Positions 1 through 13,286 of a stretch of 64,000 nucleotides of DNA are shown piece after piece (the first letter of the stretch is position 1; the number at the start of each line of letters is the position of its first letter). Source of the DNA: Colias croceus (lineage: Eukaryota; Arthropoda; Insecta; Lepidoptera; Pieridae); NCBI RefSeq assembly GCF_905220415.1, contig NC_059539.1, positions 1,178,001 to 1,242,000 of the forward strand, written 5' to 3'. Position numbers and translations under genes: made by a program. The notes beneath the pieces were generated by a model. It saw only the letters and a program-made list of their open reading frames with translations, was not told the origin of the DNA and did no database searches.

Positions 1-2063
1 AAACTGACCATGCTTATACTTCGATTATGTAATATTGATAACCAATTTTAGTGAGGACATGCTAACTACAGTCGTGAGTCAATAGTTAATATAATATTTA
101 GCTCGTTAGTAAGTCTTACACACATTTGTGTTCAATACATTAGCAGTAATGTAGTTGAAACTAGATTTTTGGAGCGTTGAAATTAGAATATAAACTATAT
201 TAGAAAATTACAATGTGCCTAATTAAATTAAATATAAATACATAGATTAATACCTAACAAACGTACAAATCGCTTTTTCAATACTTACCTATTAAAAAAA
301 TACAAAATAGAAAATTGAAAAAAACAATAATATCCAAAATCTTTTATTCATTCACTTTATACATTTTATGAGCTCGGCTATCGCTATTTCTACATTTGTA
401 GTAATCTAAATTATTCATTCGATAAGAATTTTATTCGAAGCGCATCTCAAATTTCATTCCCACATTAATTCGTAAATGGGCATAGATTTAACATTTTATT
501 GTCAACAGGGTCAAATTCTTTTCAATATTAAAGTGATAAATTCTTCGTGGGTATTCAAAATCTAAAATAAAGTGAGTAGGTACCTCTAAGATTAGTATTA
601 ATGTCTTCTGTTACACCATTATTTTTATTTATTTTATACAAAAATATCTGCTAAATTTACAGCTACTCTAATAATATTCTACTCTATGCAATTTGACATG
701 AAGTTCCAACATGTGGCAACACAGGAAGTGACAGGAGCAATTAAAAAGAAAAAAAAATTCAATGTAAAACGCTTTTCCCGCCATTTACTAATTTAGGAGT
801 AATAACATAACCGATAACGTAAAGTGCACGTGATCATATTTAAAAGTGAAAAACAGAGCATTCTTCAAAAGCTTGTAGGTAAGTAAAATTCTCCGTGTTA
901 AAACTTCGTTTACCTAACTAGCACATTATTTCGTATGTAAATAAACATCACACGACGAATGTAAAATCTCTAATGTTTATTAATGGCACACGTAAATTAG
1001 TAATTCCAATACGTTTTTCTCGGATATTCTATGCAGTTTACGGTAATCTTCTTATTATAAGTTCAGAATTGTTCATGTGAAAATAACTAAGGACTTGTCA
1101 TTCGAAGTAAAATCTACTAAACAGAATAGGCCTAAATCTATATGCAGATAAATAATTGTAGCTATAGGTTAATATACAATAACATAAACATAATAGGTTT
1201 AATATAATATTATATTTTTTATAGTTTATGTCATTTATCTCTGGTAGCTCCTCAAACATTTATACTTAGATATCAAAACAATTTGTGCGTTAAAATGAAT
1301 ATTCAATTATATAAGAAACGTTAAACACTTATGTTTGTGATTATGCGCTGTGTCATGTATAAATTAATATGACAGTCTTTAACTAATTTTAAAATTACAT
1401 TCAATATGCATACATCCGTCTAAAATTAATAATCTATAAAAATTAACACAGGAGGACTTTATAAAATTCATTCCTTTCTTTACATTCGGCCATCGAACTT
1501 TCCCGAAGGTTCGAGCAATTCTTTCAGGTGAAGGATACACGATAGTCATAATATGAGTGTCGCGTGTCTATTCTCATGTAAACAGTAACAGAGTGCTGAC
1601 CCTTGTGATAAGAGAGATAAAGCCGCTTGTAGCCACTAGCTATAAACGCCTGTATCGAACGTTGCACCCTTTTAATTCGTCCGGGTTATACGAATTTTGA
1701 TGATACGAGTAGCTATGGTAGTACCTCTTAATAATGGTGTTTTTTAAAAAGCCAAAACAGATTCATGTCCACATGCAAAAATAACAATACTATCTACTAA
1801 TTGCTTTACCAAGAATTTAAAAATCTATGAAAATATAACAAAAAAAAGACTCATCAGTAGGTATATTGTCGCGTTGTTCATAAAATATTATAGCAATCTT
1901 TTATCTGACACCGTATAATAATGCTGTGTACATTAAAATTTGATTTTGTTTATTTAATACAATCGAACTTAAACACTTGCAAATTAAATTGACATTAAAG
2001 TAATGAATACCTTTTCAATTTGCACGTTTTATACTTACAAAAATATGCATTTTGTCGAAATAT
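1..2063. other. AT-rich region, no gene seen
   Basis: Only very short open frames, none with a known motif or splice context. Probably part of the long first intron of the gene starting at 18540, if that gene is real. Confidence 0.6.
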
Positions 2064-3090
2064 TTTGGTCAACACCATCGAGATATATGTACTACGTACT
2101 AGAGAGGTTATTCCAAACAAAAACATTGCGCGCGGCCGATGTGGTGGGGTACGTGTGGAACGAGCGAGGCGTGGCTTCAAGTTCAAAGATTAAGCAATGC
2201 GTGCAGATGCGACACATTGTGCAATCTGTTTACTTGGTACTATCTGGTGGTACTGATACTAGGGAATTAATAAAAAGAGGATTTTATATTAAACTATGTA
2301 TTTTAATTTCCTTTAAATAATATCAATTTAGTAAGCTTTTGTCGTTTTGTGTAGTAATCAATAGTTTTATCAGTTTTTGCTTCATGATGTAATCGAATTT
2401 TGGAGTATTGGTTTATAATAGCCCTAATTAAATGGATACGATGATTCAATGTTGATGACGTTTACGTATAAGAAACTCACATTTTGAAAAAGCTCACGTG
2501 AGATTCGAGGATGGGGGAGGGCATAATAATTTATAAATCCTATTGGAACAACTGTTGATGAACCTTTTTTTAATAAATAAAAATAGGTAAATAAATAAAT
2601 ATTACTTAATATAACCTACCGTTTTACTTTGCGTAGTCGGGTAAAAGTATAAATATCTAGGTACTACACCACGGTATTCTTTCATATTGTATATTCATAG
2701 TTAAAAAATCCAGTTACATTTTTTTAACACTCATCGATAGTGTCACGTCTGTGCTGTTAGTCTATGAAAAATGGCGCGAAACGCAGAACGCGTGGTGATT
2801 TTTCGCAAAATGATAACAATATTAGTAAAATGCATGACTTACTCATAATAAGGAAACTTACTGGTGAAAAGTCACTCCTCGGGATTTGTTTGTATTATGG
2901 GAACTGTTAAAACAATATCTTAGCACACACGAAGGCATTTTGAACAGAGCAATAACACGTGTTGACGCGGCAAGCGTCCGGCACAGACTAAAGAGACTTG
3001 TGATTCTTGCCTCTAGCTCGTGTTAAAGAGAGTGTAGTAGCGATCGCCTCTCTAGTACGTAGTACATATATCTCGATGGTCAACACTCGA
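2064..3090. repeat. Inverted-repeat-bounded segment of about 1 kb
   Basis: 34 bp at 2074-2107 (ACCATCGAGATATATGTACT..) recur in perfect inverse at 3047-3080. The outer GGTCAACAC bases are themselves inverted. No clear target duplication and no coding frame; probably an old DNA element. Confidence 0.5.
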
Positions 3091-3617
3091 ACCAGTTTGA
3101 ACTGAATGTGACCACCGAAAGATAACGGTATTTTAGTGCGTTTAACTGTTAATAATAATCAATGCTCATAAACCTGAATTGTGTTATCATGCTATTTCTA
3201 TTTATAAACTTTCATGCATTTTAAAAAGTGTAAGTACACACATAAATTTAAAAAAAATACTAAGTATATTTTTCTTTGATAAATTATGTATTTTAAACAT
3301 TTTAAAGCAAAACAATTGTTCGTGTTTTCAAGAGGTTATTTAGGATAATGTAATCGCTTGAAATGCTATTCTCCACTTAAAACGCTACAGTATTCTAAGC
3401 TAGACTGTCTGTCCGTCTAGACTAAATTTTCAGCATAATTGTTCACATTTCACAATGCTAGAATATTAATTTTATTATCAATACCATTTACCAGCAAAGT
3501 TAGGTAGAATATGAATAATTCAATCTTATTCAACACTCGCCAACTATCTTTTATATTCTTCGAATATCTTGATACATTCTTCGAAAATTTTAGTAATGTA
3601 AAAGAACTTTTATTCTT

Positions 3618-3812
3618 GATTAAAATAATATACCAATGGATAAAGTTTGCATCAAATAGATACCACAGATAGATACATAAAAAGAATGTCAAGAGTGACG
3701 TCGTTGGTCAATATTCCTGATTAAAATAATATTCCAATGGATAAAGTTTGCATCAAATAGATACCACAGATAGATACATAAAAAGAATGTCAAGAGTGAC
3801 GTCGTTGGTCAA
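3618..3812. repeat. Tandem duplication, 101-bp period
   Basis: Two copies starting GATTAAAATAATATACCAAT at 3618 and 3719, almost identical. Confidence 0.9.
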
Positions 3813-4147
3813 TTGGTCAAAAGAGACAATTTGTGACCATTTGAAATTGTTAGGGTTATAATCTAGTACAGTCACTATCTTGAACAAACATACCTACTGT
3901 GAGCTAGAGACGAAATAAATTCAATAATTGGGTTATTTCGTTATCAATCATTTTATTGAGTCTCGTGGATTATGTTACGAAATTGAGAAGGATGGAAATG
4001 TATTTACCATAAGATTTCTTGTAATACTGTCTTTGTATGTGCGTACATTCATCTTCTAAATATGAACGTTATTTTACTAGGTACCTACATCCGATGCCTA
4101 CATCACGTGAAATTTGTTAAGTATGTACACACAATATCTAAACTAAC

Positions 4148-4350
4148 ACATATTATAAAGCTGAAGATTTTGTTTGTTCGTTTGAACGCGCTAATCTCAG
4201 GAACTAATTACTGGTCCGATTTGAATTTTTAAAAATTCTTTCGGTGTTAGATAGCCCATTTACCGAGGAAGGCCATTTATCATCACGCTAAGATCAACTG
4301 CAACAGGAGCTCGAGCGGAGCAACGTGGGTGAATCCGCGGAGCGCAGATA
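4148..4350 (+). repeat. Dispersed repeat of the GAACGCGCTAATCTCAGG family
   Basis: Same family at 10525-10712 (-), 16100-16290 (-), 21098-21282 (+), 21600-21752 (-), 49430-49524 (+, partial) and 60985-61156 (+). Common core GGAACTACTGGTCCGATTTG and an end rich in GGAGCGGAGC. An AAAT microsatellite follows at 4351-4380. Confidence 0.65.
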
Positions 4351-4497
4351 GTAAATAAATAAATAAATAAATAAATAACTTTATTGAAATTAAAAAATAG
4401 GTACAGCTTATATATGAATCCATAGGCTCCTGAATTAGTTAAATACTGTATATATTTTCAATTTTGTATAAAGATATAGTAGTTTATCTTTATACAA

Positions 4498-4736
4498 AAC
4501 TAGGTTTCCGCCCGCGGCTTCGCCCGCGCAGTGAAAGAAAAACCCGCATAGTTCCCGTTCCCGTGTGATTTTCGGGATTGCGTCATTTTCCCGGGATAAA
4601 AAGTAGCCTATGTCCTTTCTCGGGTATCAAAATATCTCCATACCAAATTTCATGAAAATTGGTTCAGTAGTTTAGGCGTGATTGAGTAACAGACAGACAG
4701 ACAGAGTTACTTTCGCATTTATAATATTAGTATGGA
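4498..4736 (-). mobile_element. Helitron-like short repeat (TC..CTAGT family)
   Basis: Contains GCCCGCGGCTTCGCCCGCG near one end and the ACAGACAGACAGAC tract near the other. It is the unbroken reference for the split copy at 55072/60491. Confidence 0.7.
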
Positions 4737-5064
4737 TTATGACATGGAAGAAGTCGAGGCAAGTGTAAGTATTTACATAATTTATTAATATGAAATTAAT
4801 TCTGTGAGAAATTTATTCTGTTCCAATATATCGTATCAAATCATAAATAATTTAATAATGCAAATCCGTGTAATTTATACCTGGGAACAATAAACTGTAT
4901 TATGTTATTAGAAATTCTGCCATGATTTTATAATATACATAATATACCTATTATATGTAGATATTGAGATGTCGAAAAATAGTATTAAGTAGGTAGGTAC
5001 ATGTATATCTATTTTTTTTTTTATATAACATCTTACCTATTATTCAAGCTGTGGTACCTATATA

Positions 5065-5413
5065 CAGGGTGTAATCGTTAAGTGTGCACAGGTGATTATT
5101 CCGTAACTAGTTATTGCAGATATCAAAAAACTTTAAACTTACATCGAAAGCCCTTTACCTAATGAGTAAAATGATAATAATAACTTTTTAAAAATAAAAC
5201 GGGAAATATCCAAAAATTTTACATTTAATTTCCCATCGTTTTTTTATATAATTATTAGGGATGTAACGATACATGATTTTACCGATATATCGGCTTGCCG
5301 ATTATGTCGGCCGATATATCGGTATCGGTATCGGTATCGTTACATCCCTAATAATTATGTATTATGCAACAGTTACGGAATAATCGCCTGTGCACACTTA
5401 ACGATTATACCTG
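5065..5413. mobile_element. MITE with ~44-bp terminal inverted repeats
   Basis: CAGGGTGTAATCGTTAAGTG at the left is matched in inverse at 5370-5413, and TATA flanks both sides. The segmental-duplication breakpoint falls inside it, so unit 2 has only its right part (13287-13430). Confidence 0.7.
5256..5350. mobile_element. 95-bp hAT-type MITE nested in the previous MITE
   Basis: Inverted ends TAGGGATGTAACGATAC, interior of ATATCGG/TATCGG repeats, and an 8-bp duplication ATAATTAT at 5248-5255 and 5351-5358. Eight-base duplications and TAGGG-type ends fit the hAT superfamily. Absent from unit 2 of the segmental duplication. Confidence 0.8.
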
Positions 5414-5490
5414 TATAGTACGTCCTATAGGGCTATAGGCTATACTTATCTTCGATCCCAGACTGAACCAACCAATAACCATATCTGAAA

Positions 5491-5723
5491 TCCTACTAAT
5501 ATTATAAATACGAAAGTTTATGAGGATGGATGTATGTGTATGTTGGTTACACTTTCACGCAAACACTACTGATAACTGAAACAATTACAATGAAATTAAG
5601 TACACATATAGAGGGTAACTTGGATTAACACAGGATAGGTTCCCGGAAATTCCACGGGAACGGGAAGTAGTTATGAGGGTTTTTCTTTGAAAATGCGGGC
5701 GAAGACACTGGCGGAAAGCTAGT
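5491..5723 (+). mobile_element. Helitron-like short repeat
   Basis: Begins TCCTACTAATATTATAAATA and ends GGCGGAAAGCTAGT. Its duplicate is at 13510-13744 in segmental unit 2. Confidence 0.7.
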
Positions 5724-7246
5724 TTAAAATAATTATACAATACAACACTACGAGCATTAAATGCAACTTCTTATTATAAAAAAACGTACACACATCAAAC
5801 CGTTTACGATCTAAGTATTTATTTTTAATATCGGATTCCCACTTGCTCCAAATAAAAACATTTCACGCAAACCGGATCTCGATACTGTATCATGTGCAAT
5901 CATCCTTTGATCTGAAAATATTGACCGATATAGATGCGAAGAATAAACAAATATGTTATATTTAAAAGCTATTAATGCGACTATCCTTTTAATTAATCTG
6001 TTTGTCAGTTCTGATGACGGGGCAAAGGTCTTGTTTTATTTTATAAATCGACCGCGTGATCGTATCAATCTGTGCAGTGCAATTCGTTCTGTTTTTTTTT
6101 TAATTCTATAAACTTGGCTGTATGTTGAAAATACCTTTGCCATAAACATGTTTTTTTTTAAATTCATGTTTCTCATACCTAGTTTCAAAAAATCTTTCTT
6201 TTTTGTATATAGCCAGTAATTGACTAGCATTTAAAAAAAAACTCAATTTTTTAATTTTTATAAATAAATAGTTTCTTAAGCTTATAGCATTAAAATATAA
6301 TTCATTCAAGATAGGAAGCTAGGTTCTGCTAATGGCATTGTTAGTGTTTTATGACCAACACTTACCAGGAAACTAATAAGACTAGTAATGATTTCCTTGA
6401 GAAGAAATAATTTAATTACAACAAAAACCTAAACCTTCCTGTGTACGTTATAAATACCTACGTAGTAGAAATGATTGTATTTTATAGTAGAAGTAGAATA
6501 AATTCCAATTTTGTTTACAATATTTATTTAAACAAGATCAATTAGGTATTTAATATTTTACGATCTGATTTTTTTTTCTTTCATTTATTTTTTTTTCTGT
6601 CTGGCGCGCGCGGACGTCTAGCATTCTAGTGATTATACAAGACATTGTATTTTCGATATTCAAATTTATTCGAAATTCCTATTGGTATTTCTACTAATCG
6701 ATAACTGTGAAACTGACTCAATCATTCCGTGATCATTCCGCAATCTGCCATTTTCATGTTTTTTTCAGATAGGTACATATATATTCTTGGGTATATTAAT
6801 AAGTACCTAAGTAATCGTTTTTGCTATGGTACTTATGGTTTTAAAAGTTCTGTTTATATGTTCCTAAATAGCCTAACACATTTTCGTCGCATATTAATTG
6901 CAAATTTTATTAATTAAATATTTTAAATATAATTAATAATCAAAATTGTCGTCACCATCCTTCGTGTTATCTCAATCTTGACAGTCATGTGACGTGATAA
7001 CGTGAGTCTAATTAGCTACATAATGTGCCATTTTCGTGATACGTGATTAAATCATAATTATTATGTATATAGGTCAGGGTAAACGCGCGGTTTTAGGATA
7101 AAAAAGAGGGCCTTGCATTTAAAAGTAAAATAAATTACACGATATTTATTTGATCATTTAGTTGATTAAAAACTAATTGTTGAACAGCTGATAATTAAAA
7201 ATTAAATTGCAAAAGTACCTAAACTGTTTAATTTCATAATTAAAAT

Positions 7247-9679
7247 AATAATAATAATAAAGGCGTAGGGATGTGACGACCCCATCGCCCGCGGTTGGTA
7301 TATCTACAATAGATATCCCAGCCGTGCAGTCAGTCACCCCGCAGGGCACCCTGTGGCGAGGTGTCGGGGAGTAGCGACCCCGCGGGAACCGAGCGCTCCC
7401 GGGGGAGGTCCCTGTCCTCACCTCTGGGCTGTCCCGGTGGCAGTTCGGAGTGAACAATGACGAGGTTCAGGATCCCCCACCTCTGGCTTGCCTTTGTTGG
7501 CCGTCCAGAGTGGAGCCGCTAGAGCTATATGCTCGGGGGTGGAAGTGTCTAATGGCGTAATAGCGGGGAAACCCGCTCCGGGCCCGAGGGCTCGCGATGG
7601 TGAAACCGGTGCCGCACCTCTCTACACCCCTAGCCGCTCAGCTGATGTTGCCCCCTTGTTGCCACTATCGGTAACCTTTTTGGGAGCCCATCGACCGAAC
7701 TGGCGAGTCACCGTCTGCCATAATTTTCAATTTCTAATATTGAAAAGGCAGACGTCCATAGTCCCCATAGACCCAATATACCAGTCCATCTAACACCCCC
7801 TTCCATAACCCAGTTTTATTCATTTCCATTTTTCTGCAATAGTCCTACATTGGCCGCGGACTGCCCAGGGCTGTATCTCTATAGTGCAGTCATGGGCAGG
7901 CTGCGGCTGGTGTCCCACAACACATTAAAATTCTCTAAAGGGCCTCTGCGTGTTGGACCTGTGTCCCCACGTAAGCCTTCCAAAGGACCGGGTATCTTCC
8001 TTCTGGTAGTGCCCGTGTATTATGGAGAGAGACATAATAATAATAAACCCGCAGGACACCTTGTGGCGGGGTGTCGGGGAGTAGCGACCCCGCGGGAACC
8101 GAGCGCTCCCGGGGGAGGCCCCTGTCTTCATCTCCGGCTTGCCTTCACCGGCCGGTCGGAGTGAAACCTGACGAGGACAGGACCCCCACCTCTGGCTTGC
8201 CTTAACCGGCCGGCCAGAGTGGAGTCGCGAGAGCTTTTAGCTCGAAGGGTGGATGCGAAGTGTAAGTGGCGAGTGGGCACGTGATGCTGGACCCTCAGGG
8301 AGCGCGTGATCGTAGTTTAAAGTCCAAGGACGCCTCTCCACCCTTAGCTGCTCACAATATGTTGCCCCCTTGTCGCACTATTGCAGCGACTTATTTCGGG
8401 GGCCCATACAGTGAGAGGGCAAGTCACCACCTGCCAACATATTTTTACTTTCTTTTAGTAGAAAGGCAGGTGCCATAGTTTCCAATAGTCCCCAAATACC
8501 GGCCCATTTAACATCCCACTCCATAGCCCAGTTTATTTTGTTTTTCCATATCTCGAAATAGTCCTACATCGGCCGCAGACTGCCTAGGACTGTATCTCTA
8601 TAGTGCAGTCATGGGCAGGCTGCGGCTGGTGTCCACAACACAGTAAAGTTCTCTAAAGGGCCTCTGCGTGTTGGATCCGTGTCCCCACGTAAGCCTTCCA
8701 AAGGACCGGGTACCTTCCTTATGATGGTACCCGAGTATTATGGAATGAGATACACATAATAATAATAATAATAAAAGGGCGTAGGGATGTGACGACCCCA
8801 TCGCCCACGGTTGGAATATCTGTTGTCTACGTGACAACAGATATTCCACCCGTGCAATCAGTCAACCCGCAGGACACCTTGTGGCGGGGTGTCGGGGAGT
8901 AGCGACCCCGCGGGAACCGAGTGCTCCCGGGGGAGGCCCCTGTCTTCATCTCCGGCTTGCCTTCACCGGCCGGTCGGAGTGAAGCCTGACGAGGACAGGA
9001 CCCCCACCTCTGGCTTGCCTTAACCGGCCGGCCAGAGTGGAGTCGCGAGAGCTTTTAGCTCGAAGGGTGGATGCGAAGCGTAAGTGGCGAGTGGGCACGT
9101 GATGCTGGACCCTCAGGGAGCGCGTGATCGTCGTTTAAAGTCCAGGGACGCCTCTCCACCCTTAGCTGCTCACAATATGTTGCCCCCTTGTCGCACTGTT
9201 GCAGCGACTTATTTCGGGGGCCCATACAGTGAGAGGGCGAGTCACCACCTGCCAACATATTTTTACTTTCTTTTAGTAGAAAGGCAGGTGCTATAGTTTC
9301 CAATAGTACCTAAATACCGGCCCATTTAACATCCCACTCCATAGCCCAGTTTATTTTGTTTTCCATATCTCGAAATAGTCCTACATCGGCCGCGGACTGC
9401 CTAGGTCTGTATCTCTATAGTGCAGTCATGGGCAGGCTGCGGCTGGTGTCCCACAACACAGTAAAGTTCTCTAAAGGGCCTCTGCGTGTTGGATCCGTGT
9501 CCCCACGTAAGCCTTCCAAAAGACCGGGTACCTTCCTTATGATGGTACCCGAGTATTATGGATGAGATACACATAATAATAATAAAAAATCTTTATTTGA
9601 ATTCATACATTAATATGTTACAATAGATTGGGGTTCAGGCCCCCTTACTAGGTATAACCTGTATTAAGGGGGGGGGGAA
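7247..9679. mobile_element. Composite insertion: three GC-rich units between AAT tracts
   Basis: Unit A about 7261-8030, unit B 8048-8755 (shortened at its start) and unit C 8777-9573. Each is followed by a CATAATAATAAT run and shares blocks such as GTCGGGGAGTAGCGACCCCG and GGCAGGCTGCGGCTGG. AAAAT flanks the whole insertion, and unit 2 of the segmental duplication has the empty site near 15283. Most likely repeated 5'-truncated or tandem ends of a non-LTR element; strand not settled. No coding domain recognised. Confidence 0.65.
9585..9679 (-). repeat. Retroelement-tail-like segment
   Basis: On the minus strand it carries CAAATAAAGATTTTTTATT, a polyadenylation-like end, and on the other side a run of ten C. 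It is part of the same insertion block as 7247-9573. Confidence 0.45.
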
Positions 9680-11236
9680 AATTCAAAAAGGCGTCCAATA
9701 ATTACGTGTTTTTTTTTGGGGGAACGGAGAAGAGCCATGTTTCACAAACATCACTCGTAGGATCGTAGTATCAGCAATCATCATCCTACATACATCGATT
9801 AATTTCTATTTTTTTTTTTCACCTTTTCCAAAAACACACGATGTTGTAGGTGTACATCGAGAATATTTTAGTTTAGGTAGGTACCTACCTACCTATAACC
9901 TACTCCGATAAAAATACAAAATAAATCGTGATAGTTCCGTGTTTTTATGCAGAAAAATATTTCTTTACTAATTCCTAATTTAGTATCTTTTTCAACTCTT
10001 TTATACAATTAAAATATAATTTTGAAGAGAGTCGGCCCGATTGAATCTCACGACTTTTCACCGAATATGAGTGGCAAAAAATCTATAAGAAACTGTTTCA
10101 TACTTTATGTACTTACTTAGTTAATACGATTCATATTTTACAATAATATGTATATATTTTTTTTAATTTTCCTGCTATTTTACTTGTAAAAAACGCCTAA
10201 AGATAAGATTAATTTTGTCTTAACACTTTATCGGTTACATTACGTAATATATTATCTTTTTTTACTGATAAGTTTAGAAAATTATGGATAGGTATAAATG
10301 TGAATTGTGATAATATGTGTAATGTGTAAGTATGCAATTTTTTGATAGAAAAATGTATTATTTTAGAGTTCAGTTTATTCTCGTCATCATGCAAATAAAC
10401 TTGATTATTGATTAAAAATAAGACTATTCAAATTTCAATAAGGCCGTAGGCACATAGGTACGTTTATAACTAGGTAGGTATTAGGTAAACCAGAACAACG
10501 CAACGGCCAGTTTTAAAAGTAACTAGCCCGGCGAGCCCGGCGGTTTCACCCGCATTGCTCCGCTCCTGTTGATCTTAGGTTGATGATAATATATTGCCTA
10601 TAACCTTCCTCGATGTGCTATCTTACACTGAAAGTTTTTTTTTTTTTATCGGACCAGTAGTTCTTAGTAGATGAGCGCGTTCGAAAACAAACCTCTTCAG
10701 CTCTATAATATTAGTAGGTATATACCTACCTATGTATAGATGTAGATAGGTATGCATTTTATTGATAGAAAAATTTAGTGTTAGATTTTAGAATTCAGTT
10801 TACTCTCATCAGAATGCGAAAAAACATGAATCTTGATTAATATTCTATAAGGATTTAGACCGTGCTTAGGCCAGTTTTAAATGCGATTTCTTCTACACAA
10901 CCCACTCATTATATACCTACCTACTGTATAGTAAAAGTTAATGACGCGATTCAATTCTTGAAAGTTTTTAAAGAATCAGCTTACAGTAGGCGTAATAGTA
11001 TGAAACCCAAACACCGCAACAGAAACGGATGTTTTGACTGCTCATTTGATAAGCTATTTCACACTTCTAGTGGGATATGTTACGAATAGACGTTTTACGA
11101 ATTAAACTATTTAAAAACAGCTCATACAGACTTTTAATTTTACGTATTTGAGAACACTTCGATAATTTTTCACAAATTTAAAATAACAACACACTGAACA
11201 CTGTGTTCCCAACCTTTGATTGATTATTTTGAACTA

Positions 11237-12971
11237 GGGTAATTGCGCCAGTACGCGTCCACTTAGTGCAGTTGGAAAGTCTGAAGGAGAAAATAAAAAT
11301 GTTCCAGAACAAATTTCAACGCAAAATTTATGTAACGTGTTCATTACATAGTCTATTTTAAGATTTACTTTCAATTGTGTTGGAAATATCATGTGGTTTT
11401 TATTTATCTAGACAAATAGCAGAATTTGGCGTTTTACCCAGTTCGCGTCCAAAAATGCCTTTTTGCGTCCACCCGTGGACCAGTTCGCGTCCACCAGCTT
11501 AGAAAAGGAATTAAGAATGTATTGGGTGATATTTTATCAGATAAATGCAAATAAAAATTAGATTTTAATAAATTATTTATTTACGAATACAGTTATTTAA
11601 TAAAAACCGGCCAAATGCGAGTGGGACTCGCATACCGAGGGTTCCGTATTAACCTGTCTTTTTTTATATGTTTTAACTGTAAATGATTATTTTTTCAATG
11701 TTTCCCTTATTTGTGCTATAAGACGTTGCTTCGCACCAAACTTCAAGTGTCTGTGTTCACGTAAAGTACCCTGTAGGTTTTGATTCCCTTGCGAATGTCG
11801 AAATTTGCGAAAATTGGCAGCATAAACGGCTGTATCTTTTGATTGCTTTGGCTTATAAGTTTGATTTTTTCACTGCTTCAAGGGACCGTAGACTTGAGTA
11901 TTCAAAATAAATTTCAGCTTTATACCTCTACGCGTTACTGAGAAAAAGGGTCTTGACAGAAAGACAGACCGGCAGACGGACATACAGACGGACGGATATC
12001 AAAGTGATCCTACAAGGATTCCGGTTTTTCCTTTCTAGGTTCGGAACTTCGGAACCCTAAAATCAACATTATTATTAATATAATTCACTGTGTAAGGAAA
12101 CTGGAAAAACTTAATTATATTTATCTTCTCATCATTATTAGAACCAAAAATTAACAAAAAACAAAGTTACGTTATGTAAATAAATAATAATCAGTTCTAT
12201 TAAGATTACCTACCTACCCTATTTTTTAGTTTCTAAAGAATTAAATTTCTCTTTTGTATATTATTTTCTTAACCACAGACTCTCATTCTCAAAAATACTA
12301 GTCTCATTCTTAGAACACCCATTTTAAAATGAAAAAATAGCATAAAAATTTGCTAATTTGAATGAAAATTTAAATTATCAACTTGTGGTCTTAGTCAAAA
12401 ATTTACAATCTATTTTAAATTACATATTTTAACAAACAATTCATTGCTACGTAATGAAAAACAATGTGGACGCAATATGTTCTATTGTTATGCACTACAG
12501 GTATAGTTTGCGCCCACCGTGGACGCAAAATGGAAGTTGTACAAATTAGGTGTAGTAATTCGCGTCCACCTTATTTTAGCTATTAATTGTAAAAGAAATA
12601 AGCTTATTTATAATCCATACTATTCCATGTTTTGTTAGCAAAGCAAAGAAACAGTTACATATTCAAAAATTCACATTTAACAATAAGATGCTTACCGTCA
12701 AACGCGACCCTGCGCACTATTTTTTTCTCAAAATCCCGCGCGTTTTAGCTCTCTCGTTTAATAGCCAAAATTAAATATTTTTTTTAAATAGGATAGGCGG
12801 TGCGCAGGCATATTTTGAATATGTGTGCATGTCTCTTATACATTGAGGTATTATCGGAAATTTTTCTTATTACAATTTTACATAAAGTATACTTATTTTC
12901 GTGAATTTTCTAAAAGATATCCGCAAAATGGACGCGAATAGGCAGGTGGACGCGAACAGGCGCAATGACCC
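11237..12971. mobile_element. 1735-bp non-autonomous DNA transposon with GCGTCCAC repeats
   Basis: The ends are inverted (GGGTAATTGCGCC against GGGTCATTGCGCC, with similarity to about 27 bp). TA (or CTAG) is duplicated at the borders. The second copy of the surrounding segmental duplication has the clean empty site GAACTAGGTAAAT near 16837-16849. The motif GCGTCCAC or its complement occurs at least eight times, clustered toward both ends (11254-11500, 12465-12570, 12930-12960). No open frame is present. A dispersed repeat is nested inside (about 11603-12060). Confidence 0.78.
11603..12060. repeat. Dispersed repeat nested inside the 1735-bp transposon
   Basis: Begins AAACCGGCCAAATGCGAGTG and ends TTCGGAACCCTAAA, with an internal run of GACGGAC/GACAGAC units. 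I remember this type as frequent in lepidopteran genomes. Class uncertain. Confidence 0.5.
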
Positions 12972-13286
12972 TAGGTAAATATCGAATCATATTTTTTTAT
13001 TCCTGTATCTAGGTAGGTAGGTAGGTAACACAATATACAGATACATACAGTAAGGAAACTTCATACAAAATGTTTGAAATGGCTCCCCCCCCATCAAGCG
13101 TGTTTTCGAGGGTATTGCCCCTCAAAAAAACCTTAAAAAAATCTTGTTTAAAGTTATGTGCATAATTACGTAAATATTAGGGAAGAAAAAGATAGATATT
13201 ATATGTAATTATTGTATTTTTATCGATACGTGGCGTCTCCACTTTGTCAAGCACTAAGCCTGTCAAACTATTTTCTTTTTCTTCTA

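Larger units (their letters stand above)
5190..13286. repeat. Segmental tandem duplication, unit 1
   Basis: Colinear with 13287-17372 at high identity over its whole shared length (for example 5365-7246 with 13385-15282, 9680-11236 with 15283-16840 and 12971-13286 with 16841-17365). It is about 4 kb longer because it alone holds the 7247-9679 and 11237-12971 insertions and the small hAT-type element at 5256-5350. Confidence 0.85.

Noticed and set aside
2003..2320. 105-aa plus-strand frame
   Set aside because: It spans the arm of an inverted repeat, has no motif and lacks a plausible promoter or splice context.
6036..6309. Repeated minus-strand frames (also 14063-14326)
   Set aside because: They recur only because the region is segmentally duplicated. 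They are Lys/Phe-rich A/T translations without conserved motifs, and indels between the copies break frame.
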